From RGIG2206 sp045540915 (GTDB taxonomy: Bacteria > Bacillota > Clostridia > Oscillospirales > Acutalibacteraceae), in contig JAZQID010000106.1 of the NCBI GenBank assembly GCA_045540915.1, positions 1 to 7,607 of the forward strand: a stretch of DNA of 7,607 bases, in the 5' to 3' direction. The notes under the pieces are model-generated. The model saw only the letters and a list, made by a program, of their open reading frames with translations. It was not told where the DNA came from and did not search any database. The first letter of the stretch is position 1. Each line of letters opens with the position of its first letter. Made by a program: the position numbers and the translations under genes. Of this stretch, positions 1 through 5,353 are shown piece after piece.

Positions 1-333
1 GGCGTGCGTGACTACATCCACGTCGTCGACCTTGCTATCGGACATCTCAAGGCGGTGCGTTTCGTACGCGATAGAAGCGGCATTGAGGCCATCAACCTCG
101 GCACAGGTGTCGGATACAGCGTGCTTGACGTTGTCAAGGCATACGAAAAGGCGAGCGGCCGCGAGGTCAAGTACGAGATAGTTGCGCGCCGTTCGGGCGA
201 CATCGCAACCTGCTTTGCCGATCCGCAGAAGGCGCTCGACCTGCTCGGCTTCAAGACCGAGCGCGGCATCGAGCAGATGTGTGAGGACTCTTGGCGCTGG
301 CAGTACAACAACCCCAACGGCTTCGGCGAATAA
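1..333 (+). CDS. galE: UDP-glucose 4-epimerase, C-terminal part (5' end outside window)
   Basis: This is the last 110 residues of an epimerase that interconverts UDP-glucose and UDP-galactose in the cytoplasm (Leloir pathway and supply of sugar nucleotides for envelope glycans). The reading frame is open from base 1, so the gene starts upstream. The visible part aligns by eye along its length with the end of E. coli GalE: GVRDYIHVVDLAIGH, then NLGTGVGYSVLDVV, then the substrate-side RRSGD motif (E. coli RREGD), and a closing DSWRWQ near the C-terminus. The nucleotide-binding and catalytic residues of this SDR-family enzyme lie in the missing N-terminal part. The gene ends with a double stop (TAATAA) followed by a terminator, so it is the last gene of its transcript. 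The GTG at position 4 is an internal valine codon and not a start. Other SDR sugar epimerases are possible but fit less well. Confidence 0.95.
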   Translation, partial: GVRDYIHVVDLAIGHLKAVRFVRDRSGIEAINLGTGVGYSVLDVVKAYEKASGREVKYEIVARRSGDIATCFADPQKALDLLGFKTERGIEQMCEDSWRWQYNNPNGFGE

Positions 334-345
334 TAAAAATTTATC

Positions 346-380
346 AGGGCATCCGTGATTCATTCTCGGGTGCCTTTTGT
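346..380 (+). terminator. Intrinsic terminator after galE
   Basis: A hairpin with arms AGGGCATCCG (346-355) and CGGGTGCCTT (367-376) pairs over 10 bp including two G-U pairs, with an 11-nt loop. Four T residues (375-378) follow or overlap its base. It starts 12 bases after the galE stop and separates galE from the next gene. Confidence 0.85.
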
Positions 381-413
381 ATGTAAAAGCAAATAACAGG
401 AAACATTCTCCAA

Positions 414-446
414 TTTTGTAACCGTTTTGTAATCTTTTTGTAACCG
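414..446 (+). repeat. Three tandem 11-bp repeats, probable response-regulator binding site
   Basis: Three directly abutting 11-mers occupy 414-424 (TTTTGTAACCG), 425-435 (TTTTGTAATCT) and 436-446 (TTTTGTAACCG). The first and third are identical and the second differs at two positions. Read on the minus strand they give TTACAA hexamers separated by 5 bp. Direct repeats at 11-bp spacing are the usual DNA target layout of OmpR/PhoB-family response regulators, and TT(A/T/C)ACA-type hexamers spaced this way resemble the Gram-positive PhoP box. The block lies just upstream of the likely promoter of the exported-protein gene, a position suited to an activator. The identity of the regulator is inferred. 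Confidence 0.7.
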
Positions 447-460
447 ATTTGAGAAGACTT

Positions 461-498
461 TTGACCGCCTTTTGTTTTATACTGTTATCAGAACAGTA
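461..498 (+). promoter_or_regulatory. Likely promoter of the exported-protein gene, with inverted repeat over the -10
   Basis: A -35-like TTGACC at 461-466 lies 16 bp from TGTTAT (483-488). TATACT at 478-483 is an alternative -10 without a good -35, as would be expected for an activator-dependent promoter. A perfect 7-bp inverted repeat, TACTGTT (480-486) and AACAGTA (492-498) with a 5-bp spacer, covers the -10 and the probable transcription start. It could be an operator or a small 5' hairpin. The hexamers are imperfect, so the exact promoter is uncertain. Confidence 0.5.
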
Positions 499-514
499 AA
501 CGGAGGTGTTCAGC

Positions 515-1180
515 GTGAGCAAAGGATACAAAATGATGTTGATGTCGGCGTTGGTTGCGCTGACCCTGTCGGTAGCGTCGGTGTCGGTCATCGGACTGCC
601 TAATGATTCTGCCAAGGCTCAGCCGAGCAAGGTCGCTCAGCCGCAGACTCAGATGGTGACCGAGCATTATGCCGAGGTTGGCACCCGTGTCCTTGCGGTT
701 GAGGAAAGCGGTGCGCAGGTTACTGCTCAGCCCAAGTATGACATCGCGGCTGTCACCGAGCTCGTTTCGCTCAATCGCGTATTCGGTTATTCCATCTATG
801 ACGATACCGCCCTTATCGACGCGGCGCAGATAGTCCTGCTTGATAAGGCTACCGAGATCGATGGCTTCCTTTATATTGAAAAGCAGGTCGTCAACGAGTT
901 TATCTATAATATGTACGGTCGCACGGTCGACGAGTCTGCGGGCGAGATATACGGCCTGCCTGCCCCCGACGGCTGTTACGCGATACTGCCGAGAAGCTAC
1001 GACCTGATGAGCCAGTCGGTCACCGATATTGCCGCCAAGGAGGACGGAACGCTTACCGTCACCACCGAGGTGACCGTCGCGGGACTTGATTTCACCGAAA
1101 CCTTCTCTGCGGTAACAGTCCTTTCCCCTGCACAGACCGAGTCGGGATATATCATTACGTCGTCCGAACGGGTGCAGTAA
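515..1180 (+). CDS. Exported or membrane-anchored protein of unknown function
   Basis: A 221-residue protein that I do not recognise as a named family. It begins with a short basic stretch (MSKGYK) and a hydrophobic segment at about residues 7-27, followed by AKA at 33-35, a plausible signal peptidase I site. If it is not cleaved, the segment would anchor the protein in the membrane. A Gln/Pro/Ala-rich linker follows (about 36-47), then an acidic domain of about 170 residues rich in alternating hydrophobic positions, ending in likely beta strands. There is one Cys in the mature part and no enzyme motif or cell-wall sorting signal. I chose the GTG at 515 because CGGAGG (501-506) lies 8 nt upstream; a GTG at 506 in the same frame overlaps that ribosome binding site. 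The gene is a single transcription unit bounded by terminators. Tandem 11-bp repeats upstream suggest control by a two-component system. Proteins of this general look occur in Clostridia, but no function can be given. Confidence 0.85.
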   Translation: MSKGYKMMLMSALVALTLSVASVSVIGLPNDSAKAQPSKVAQPQTQMVTEHYAEVGTRVLAVEESGAQVTAQPKYDIAAVTELVSLNRVFGYSIYDDTALIDAAQIVLLDKATEIDGFLYIEKQVVNEFIYNMYGRTVDESAGEIYGLPAPDGCYAILPRSYDLMSQSVTDIAAKEDGTLTVTTEVTVAGLDFTETFSAVTVLSPAQTESGYIITSSERVQ

Positions 1181-1199
1181 ATTTTAACATCACAATATT

Positions 1200-1239
1200 A
1201 AAAAGCAGAGAATGAATGGTTTTCATTTTCTGCTTTTTT
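1200..1239 (+). terminator. Strong intrinsic terminator after the exported-protein gene
   Basis: A 17-bp stem with one G-U pair runs between 1200-1216 and 1222-1238 around a 5-nt loop (TGGTT). Its 3' arm ends in a run of six T residues (1234-1239). The 5' arm begins with five A residues, so it could also work on the minus strand. Only 33 bp remain before the next start codon, so the next gene either depends on read-through or has a promoter I cannot see. Confidence 0.92.
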
Positions 1240-1272
1240 GCAAAGAAAAGCGGATAAACGGAGGGTAAAATT

Positions 1273-1743
1273 TTGAAGATGAGAATTAAACAGCGCGCGT
1301 TTTCGTGGCTTGGCAAATTTGACGTTACCGACGATGTGGGCAACACCCTTTTCACTGTTGAGGGCAAGCTGGGATGGGGACGCTGTTTTAATATTTATGA
1401 TCAATCGCAAGTCTGCGTTGCCACTCTTAAAAAGGTGGTGTGGAGTTTTATGCCCCGATTTGAGATGTATCTCGGCGACACCTTTTTTGGAATCGTCAAA
1501 AAGGAATTTACCTTTCTTAAACCCTGTTTCAGCCTTGATGCAAACGGTTGGCAGGTTCAGGGCAACTGGTTTGAGTGGGATTATAACATCACTGACAGCT
1601 ACGGCCGGACGGTTGCCGTTATAAGCAAGGAGTTGTTTAACTTCACCGATACATACGTCATCCAAACCGAGCGCTCGGAGGATGCTCTTAAAGTGTTGAT
1701 GATAGTTATTGGCATCGACGTCGAGAAGGAAGAGCGGGATTAA
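1273..1743 (+). CDS. YxjI-like LURP-one-related (LOR/tubby C-like) protein
   Basis: A 156-residue soluble protein of the LURP-one-related family (YxjI in Bacillus subtilis), whose fold resembles the tubby C-terminal and phospholipid-scramblase beta barrel. Family hallmarks seen here: the opening IKQRAFSW, repeated short beta-strand pairs, VEGKLGWG, the central VKKEFTFLKP, VQGNWFEWDYNITD, and ISKELFNFTDTYVI followed by a hydrophobic C-terminal helix (VLMIVIGID). Length is normal. The TTG start at 1273 is preferred over ATG at 1279 because GGAGGG (1260-1265) lies 7 nt before it and the resulting MKxxIKQ start matches the B. subtilis protein as I recall it. The biochemical role of bacterial members is not established; membrane-lipid association has been suggested from the fold. 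It follows a strong terminator, and the next operon's regulatory repeats begin at its stop codon. Confidence 0.9.
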   Translation: MKMRIKQRAFSWLGKFDVTDDVGNTLFTVEGKLGWGRCFNIYDQSQVCVATLKKVVWSFMPRFEMYLGDTFFGIVKKEFTFLKPCFSLDANGWQVQGNWFEWDYNITDSYGRTVAVISKELFNFTDTYVIQTERSEDALKVLMIVIGIDVEKEERD

Positions 1744-1767
1744 GAAAATCTTAAAACATCATTAACA
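1740..1767 (+). promoter_or_regulatory. PhoP-box-like triple direct repeat, 11-bp spacing
   Basis: The hexamers TTAAGA (1740-1745), TTAAAA (1751-1756) and TTAACA (1762-1767) start exactly 11 bp apart, on the coding strand, and end 9 bp before a -35 element. The third is identical to the Gram-positive PhoP consensus hexamer TTAACA, and the 5-bp gap between hexamers fits that box. The first overlaps the stop codon of the preceding gene. Caveats: the region is AT-rich, the first two hexamers are imperfect, and part of the block can also be read as a short inverted repeat (TTAAGA, AAA, TCTTAA at 1740-1754). Confidence 0.5.
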
Positions 1768-1776
1768 AATCTATGC

Positions 1777-1805
1777 TTGAAATTTTCCGCAAAGGCTGTC
1801 ATAAT
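1777..1805 (+). promoter_or_regulatory. Sigma-A-type promoter of the TVP38-glycosyltransferase operon
   Basis: TTGAAA (1777-1782), a 17-bp spacer and CATAAT (1800-1805) form a good sigma-A promoter. Transcription would start near 1811-1813, giving a leader of about 30 nt before the ATG at 1841. The spacing relative to the upstream repeats suits an activated promoter. Confidence 0.65.
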
Positions 1806-1840
1806 AAGGAGGAAAAACAAGCCGCTTGTGAGATGAGGGA

Positions 1841-2524
1841 ATGAAAAAGCAAGGCCTTAATAAAAAGGCGCTCGGACTGCTTGCAGTTCTGGTGTTTATA
1901 CTTTTCTCGGCTGCGGTCGGCTGGTTTATCGGCCGCCCGATGATAAAGCTGGTCGGCGAGCCCGAGCAGTTTCGCGATTGGGTGGACGGCCACGGCATCT
2001 GGGGAAGGCTGATCTTCATCGGAATGATGGTGTTGCAGGTCATCTGCGCGCTTATTCCGGGCGAGCCCTTTGAGATCGGGGCAGGGTATGCCTTCGGTGC
2101 GATCGAAGGCACCGCTTTGTGCCTGATAGGTATCACCCTCGGTTGCCTTGTGGTCTTTTTGTTCGTGCGCAGATACGGAGTCCGACTTGTCGAGGTCTTC
2201 TTCTCAAGGGAGAAGATAGACTCGGTGCGATTCTTGCAAAATACAAGGCGGCTCGAGCTGCTCATCTTCATCGTCAACGCCATTCCCGGCACGCCGAAGG
2301 ACCTGCTGTCCTATTTCGTTGCGCTGACCAAGATAAAGCTGTCGACCTGGCTGTTGATAGTGGTGGTCTCGCGTATTCCGTCGGTGGTGACCTCTACGGT
2401 GGGCGGCAGTGCGTTAGGAATGGAGAATTACGTTTTTGCAATAGTGACCTTTGCGGTGACGCTGGTTGTAAGTGGCATCGGGGTTTTAATATACAACCGC
2501 ATCCGTCGTGGCAGGGAGGAATGA
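1841..2524 (+). CDS. TVP38/TMEM64 family (DedA superfamily) inner-membrane protein
   Basis: A 227-residue polytopic membrane protein with the VTT domain of the TVP38/TMEM64/DedA superfamily. Members are linked to lipid scrambling or flipping across the membrane, including undecaprenyl-phosphate recycling for some DedA proteins. A membrane segment at about 11-31 is followed by an amphipathic stretch, a helix at 57-72, the re-entrant-loop motif PGEPFEIGAGYAFG (73-86), a long helix to about 110, a second motif IPGTPKDLLSYFVALT (148-163), then SRIP (177-180) and two C-terminal helices, ending in a basic tail (NRIRRGREE). Length is normal. The ATG at 1841 is the only reasonable start, since an in-frame stop lies at 1829-1831. 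Its ribosome binding site is poor: GAGGG ends one base or so before the ATG, while a perfect AGGAGG (1807-1812) is 28 nt away. Its stop lies 2 nt before the glycosyltransferase ATG, so translation is probably coupled. The substrate is not known. Confidence 0.92.
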   Translation: MKKQGLNKKALGLLAVLVFILFSAAVGWFIGRPMIKLVGEPEQFRDWVDGHGIWGRLIFIGMMVLQVICALIPGEPFEIGAGYAFGAIEGTALCLIGITLGCLVVFLFVRRYGVRLVEVFFSREKIDSVRFLQNTRRLELLIFIVNAIPGTPKDLLSYFVALTKIKLSTWLLIVVVSRIPSVVTSTVGGSALGMENYVFAIVTFAVTLVVSGIGVLIYNRIRRGREE

Positions 2525-2526
2525 GA

Positions 2527-3777
2527 ATGGAATTTGTATCGGTTATGAACACGGTGCTCGGCATCGTTTTTTTCGTTTGCTATTTTTACCAGTTCGTATA
2601 TATCGCGGTGCCCTTCTTGGTGAAGGCCAAGCCTCATTTGCCCGAAAAGAAGCACACCTTCGCACTGCTTATCTCGGCTCGCAACGAGGAGGCGGTCATC
2701 GGCAACCTGCTCGATAGCATAAAGCAGCAGGATTACCCTGCTCAGCTTGTCCGCGTTTTTGTGGTGGCCGACAACTGTACCGATGCGACCGCTCAGGCGG
2801 CGCGGAATGCAGGCGCGACGGTATACGAGCGGTTTGATACCGAAAAGGTTGGCAAGGGGTACGCACTTGACTACCTGCTGACCTGCATCGGCAGGGACTT
2901 TCCGTCGGGCTTTGACGGATATATGGTCTTCGATGCCGACAACGTCCTTGAGAAAAATTATATCACCGAGATGAACCGCACTTTTTCCGACGGCCACGAG
3001 GTCATTACGGGCTTTCGCAACTCCAAGAACTACGGCTCAAATTGGATAAGCGCAGGCTATGCCCTTTGGTTTTTGCGCGAATCGAGCTTTCTTAACCGCT
3101 CGCGTATGCGCCTGAATACCAGCTGTACCATCTCGGGTACGGGATATATGTTCAGCCGTCGCATTCTCGATGAGATAGGGGGCTGGCCCTTCCATCTGCT
3201 GACCGAGGACGTGGAGTTCACCGCTTGGCTTATCACCCACGGCTACAAGGTCGCCTACTGCGAGAAGGCGGTGCTCTACGACGAGCAGCCGGTCGACTTT
3301 GCACAGTCGTGGCGGCAGAGGATGCGGTGGTCGCGCGGCTTTTTGCAGGTCATCGGCAAATACGGGCTGAAGCTGTTGCGAAGCATCTTCTCGCGCAACG
3401 GATTTTCCGCCTACGACATCTCGATGACCATAATGCCTGCCTATGCGCTGACTATAACTGCGGCCGCCGTCAACTGCGGCGGATTTGTGTGGGATGTGTT
3501 GCATAAGAGTGTCGGCGCGCTGTATATCATCGGCGGACTTTGGGGCATCTTTCAGGGCATATATCTGACGATGTTCCTTATCGGCGGCATAACCGTTATC
3601 TGCGAATGGAAGAGTATCTATTGCTCAAATTGGAAAAAGATACTCTATTGGTTTACATTTCCGCTCTTTATGGCGACCTATATTCCCATATCGGTGGCGG
3701 CACTCTTCAGGCGGGTCGAATGGAAGCCCATCCGCCACACCCACGCCGTAACCCTCGACGAAATAACCAAGTGTTAG
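2527..3777 (+). CDS. Membrane-bound family 2 glycosyltransferase
   Basis: A 416-residue processive-type inverting glycosyltransferase (GT2, GT-A fold) of the cellulose/hyaluronan synthase-like group, expected to use a nucleotide sugar on the cytoplasmic face of the membrane. One N-terminal membrane helix (about 8-33) precedes the catalytic domain, which starts with LLISARNEE (47-55). The motifs are in order: ADNCTD (81-86), the metal-binding DADN (136-139), TED (226-228) with the catalytic-base Asp228, and QRMRW (264-268, the QxxRW motif). About three membrane helices follow (301-321, 330-352, 371-392). I chose ATG 2527 because AGGGAGG (2513-2519) lies 7 nt upstream; ATG 2521 is too close. 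The gene directly follows the TVP38-family gene, suggesting the two act on the same lipid-linked or envelope glycan. The product could be a polysaccharide or a glycolipid, and the sequence does not decide. A long upstream extension of this frame into the TVP38 gene is not coding. Confidence 0.93.
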   Translation: MEFVSVMNTVLGIVFFVCYFYQFVYIAVPFLVKAKPHLPEKKHTFALLISARNEEAVIGNLLDSIKQQDYPAQLVRVFVVADNCTDATAQAARNAGATVYERFDTEKVGKGYALDYLLTCIGRDFPSGFDGYMVFDADNVLEKNYITEMNRTFSDGHEVITGFRNSKNYGSNWISAGYALWFLRESSFLNRSRMRLNTSCTISGTGYMFSRRILDEIGGWPFHLLTEDVEFTAWLITHGYKVAYCEKAVLYDEQPVDFAQSWRQRMRWSRGFLQVIGKYGLKLLRSIFSRNGFSAYDISMTIMPAYALTITAAAVNCGGFVWDVLHKSVGALYIIGGLWGIFQGIYLTMFLIGGITVICEWKSIYCSNWKKILYWFTFPLFMATYIPISVAALFRRVEWKPIRHTHAVTLDEITKC

Positions 3778-3787
3778 AAAAAAACAA

Positions 3788-3832
3788 ACCGCGCAGGCTG
3801 TCGTAATGACAGCCTGTGCGGTGCTCTTTTTT
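3788..3832. terminator. Bidirectional terminator between convergent operons
   Basis: A 15-bp stem with one G-U pair (3788-3802 with 3808-3822, loop GTAAT) is followed on the plus strand by six T residues (3827-3832), and on the minus strand by a T-rich run from the A-tract at 3777-3788. It sits 10 bp after the glycosyltransferase stop and 12 bp after the mscL stop on the other strand, so it can end both operons. Confidence 0.92.
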
Positions 3833-3843
3833 ATGTAGTAAAA

Positions 3844-4368
3844 TTATTCAGCAAGCTCGCTGGTGCAATGGGCGCAACGGGTGGCGTCGATAGCGATCTC
3901 GCTCTTGCAGAAGGGGCAGACCTTGGTGGTGGGAGCGGCTGCGGGTGCAGGCTCCTCCTTCTTTTTGCCGATGGTCTGAAGCTTATTGATGGCGCGGACG
4001 AGCAGGAAGATGACGACGGCAAGGATGAGGAAGTTGAGAACGGCGGTGATGAATGAGCCGTAAGCGAATACGGTGGCACCTGCCTCCTTTGCCTGAGTCA
4101 AGGTGGTGTAGGTCTCGGGCTTGACGCCGTCGGCATACTTAAGAACGACGAACTGGTCGGTGAAGTTGACACCGCCCGTAAAGAGTCCCACGAAGGGCAT
4201 AATGAGGTCGTTTACAAGAGAGGTAACGATGGACTGGAAGGCGGCACCGATGATAACACCGACGGCAAGATCCATAACGTTGCCGCGCAGGATAAAGGTG
4301 CGGAACTCACCGAAAAATCCGCCGGACTTTTTGCCGAGTTTTTTAAGCTGTTTGTTTTCCTTTTTCAT
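3844..4368 (-). CDS. mscL: Large-conductance mechanosensitive channel with C-terminal zinc ribbon
   Basis: A 174-residue MscL, the homopentameric channel that opens under high membrane tension and releases solutes during hypo-osmotic shock. After a basic N-terminal extension (about 17 residues, Lys-rich), the family core begins at FGEFRTFILRGNVMDLAVGVIIGAAF, given here only by position (19-44) and containing the gate-forming first helix (about 31-58). Then come IMPFVGLFTGG (56-66), an extracellular loop (about 67-100), the second helix (about 103-127) and the basic cluster INKLQTIGKKKEE. A Pro/Ala-rich linker (139-148) leads to a four-cysteine module, C151-x2-C154 and C165-x2-C168, typical of a small zinc ribbon; E. 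coli MscL (136 residues) lacks it. The ATG has GGAG (4378-4381) 9 nt upstream. It is the last gene of the typA operon, with no clear promoter of its own. Confidence 0.97.
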   Translation of the reverse strand: MKKENKQLKKLGKKSGGFFGEFRTFILRGNVMDLAVGVIIGAAFQSIVTSLVNDLIMPFVGLFTGGVNFTDQFVVLKYADGVKPETYTTLTQAKEAGATVFAYGSFITAVLNFLILAVVIFLLVRAINKLQTIGKKKEEPAPAAAPTTKVCPFCKSEIAIDATRCAHCTSELAE

Positions 4369-4402
4369 AACGCAAATCTCCTTTATTATTGTTTTATCAC
4401 TA

Positions 4403-4416
4403 CGCGCCTGAGCGCG
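4403..4416. other. GC-rich hairpin between the exonuclease gene and mscL
   Basis: A perfect 5-bp inverted repeat, CGCGC and GCGCG around CTGA, lies in the 60-bp gap between the two minus-strand genes. No T-tract follows on the minus strand, so it is not a standard terminator. It may be an RNA processing or stability element, or chance. Confidence 0.35.
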
Positions 4417-4428
4417 ATTTGATACCTA

Positions 4429-5319
4429 TTAAGAGTTGGCTTCCTCTTTGGTCTCTTCTTTAACGGGTGGCTCAGCCGCATACTTGCTGACAGCGACGCG
4501 GTCATAGAGCTTCTTGAAGCGTATGCGACCGACGAAGTCGGCGTCGCAACGGGTGCAGTGCATATCGGCGCGGAAGTAGCGATTCTTGAACTGCCATTTG
4601 GATCGCCGCTTGAGGTAGTTGTTGCACTTCGGGCAACGAATTCTCAGCTGGCTCTTGTCGATCTGGGGACTGTTGATGTCGGAGATGATGTAGGGCTTGA
4701 AGGTCAGCCGCGCGTAATAGGACGGGTCGGTGGTGTCAACGAGGTACTTGTCCAGTCCGCCCTCGACCCAGGTGCGCCTGAGCAGTTCGGCACTGCAAAG
4801 GCAGTCGCCCAGCGCACGATGCGCCGCAAACTCCTTGAAGTCGACATCCATCTTTTCAGCGGCGGCAGTCAGCGAGATCTGATTGCCCGTCACGCCGAGC
4901 CTCTCCTGCACATACTTCTGCATATCGCCGTAGAGGTACAAAAAGGGGATGCTCTCGGTGTCGAGCAGGGTGGTCATATTGTCAAGCAGGGCGTAGACGT
5001 CGGAATTGCTCCAGGTCAGCGTAACGGTGTCCTTGCCTGCCCAGTCGGTGAAGCGGCGCACCGCTTCATCAAAGGGAATTCCGCTGAGCATATCCTCGTT
5101 GGAGATGTTGGTCAGGCCTTTGAAGCGGCTTCTCAGCTTCTTGGTCAGGCGCGACTTGACAAAGCATTGGAACCTGTCCACTTCGCGCAGGTCGGAGTCC
5201 AACTTTACGGCGCCGATCTCGATGATCTCGTTGAGAAAACGCTGCTTCCACTTGCAGTAGGCGCTGTTCCATTCAAGGTCGAGAATGATATAGGTCCTTG
5301 CCTTGCCAACCGAGTTCAT
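4429..5319 (-). CDS. DEDDh-family 3'-5' exonuclease with C-terminal zinc ribbon
   Basis: A 296-residue protein with an RNase T/DnaQ-like exonuclease domain (about 8-190), of the subgroup that includes KapD and eukaryotic ERI-1/3'hExo. The metal-binding and catalytic set is complete: D14 and E16 in IILDLEWNS, D107 in TWSNSD, H167 in AAHRALGD and D172, an H-x4-D spacing typical of the DEDDh type. IIEIGAVKL (32-40) fits the second strand of the fold. A region of about 35 residues then leads to four cysteines, C229-x2-C232 and C255-x2-C258, a probable zinc ribbon with Arg/Lys-rich surroundings that could help bind nucleic acid. The C-terminal tail is acidic. The start has GGAGG (5327-5331) 7 nt upstream. 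It lies 34 bp after typA without a terminator, so the two are probably cotranscribed. Whether the substrate is RNA or DNA cannot be seen; the KapD/ERI-1 resemblance and the ribosome-linked neighbour slightly favour RNA. Confidence 0.9.
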   Translation of the reverse strand: MNSVGKARTYIILDLEWNSAYCKWKQRFLNEIIEIGAVKLDSDLREVDRFQCFVKSRLTKKLRSRFKGLTNISNEDMLSGIPFDEAVRRFTDWAGKDTVTLTWSNSDVYALLDNMTTLLDTESIPFLYLYGDMQKYVQERLGVTGNQISLTAAAEKMDVDFKEFAAHRALGDCLCSAELLRRTWVEGGLDKYLVDTTDPSYYARLTFKPYIISDINSPQIDKSQLRIRCPKCNNYLKRRSKWQFKNRYFRADMHCTRCDADFVGRIRFKKLYDRVAVSKYAAEPPVKEETKEEANS

Positions 5320-5353
5320 CGGCCTGCCTCCTTTGTCAGAATTTTGATTGCGA

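Noticed and set aside
1182..1200. Partial PhoP-like hexamer TTAACA after the exported-protein gene
   Set aside because: Only one hexamer matches and the one 11 bp further on (ATATTA) does not. It also runs into the terminator stem.
1240..1272. Promoter for the YxjI-like gene in the gap after the terminator
   Set aside because: GATAAA at 1253-1258 has no acceptable -35 at normal spacing, so no promoter was called.
2119..2526. N-terminal extension of the glycosyltransferase frame into the TVP38 gene
   Set aside because: The extension is Arg/His/Gly-rich and has no family match, and a proper ribosome binding site precedes the ATG at 2527, which starts with the normal membrane helix.
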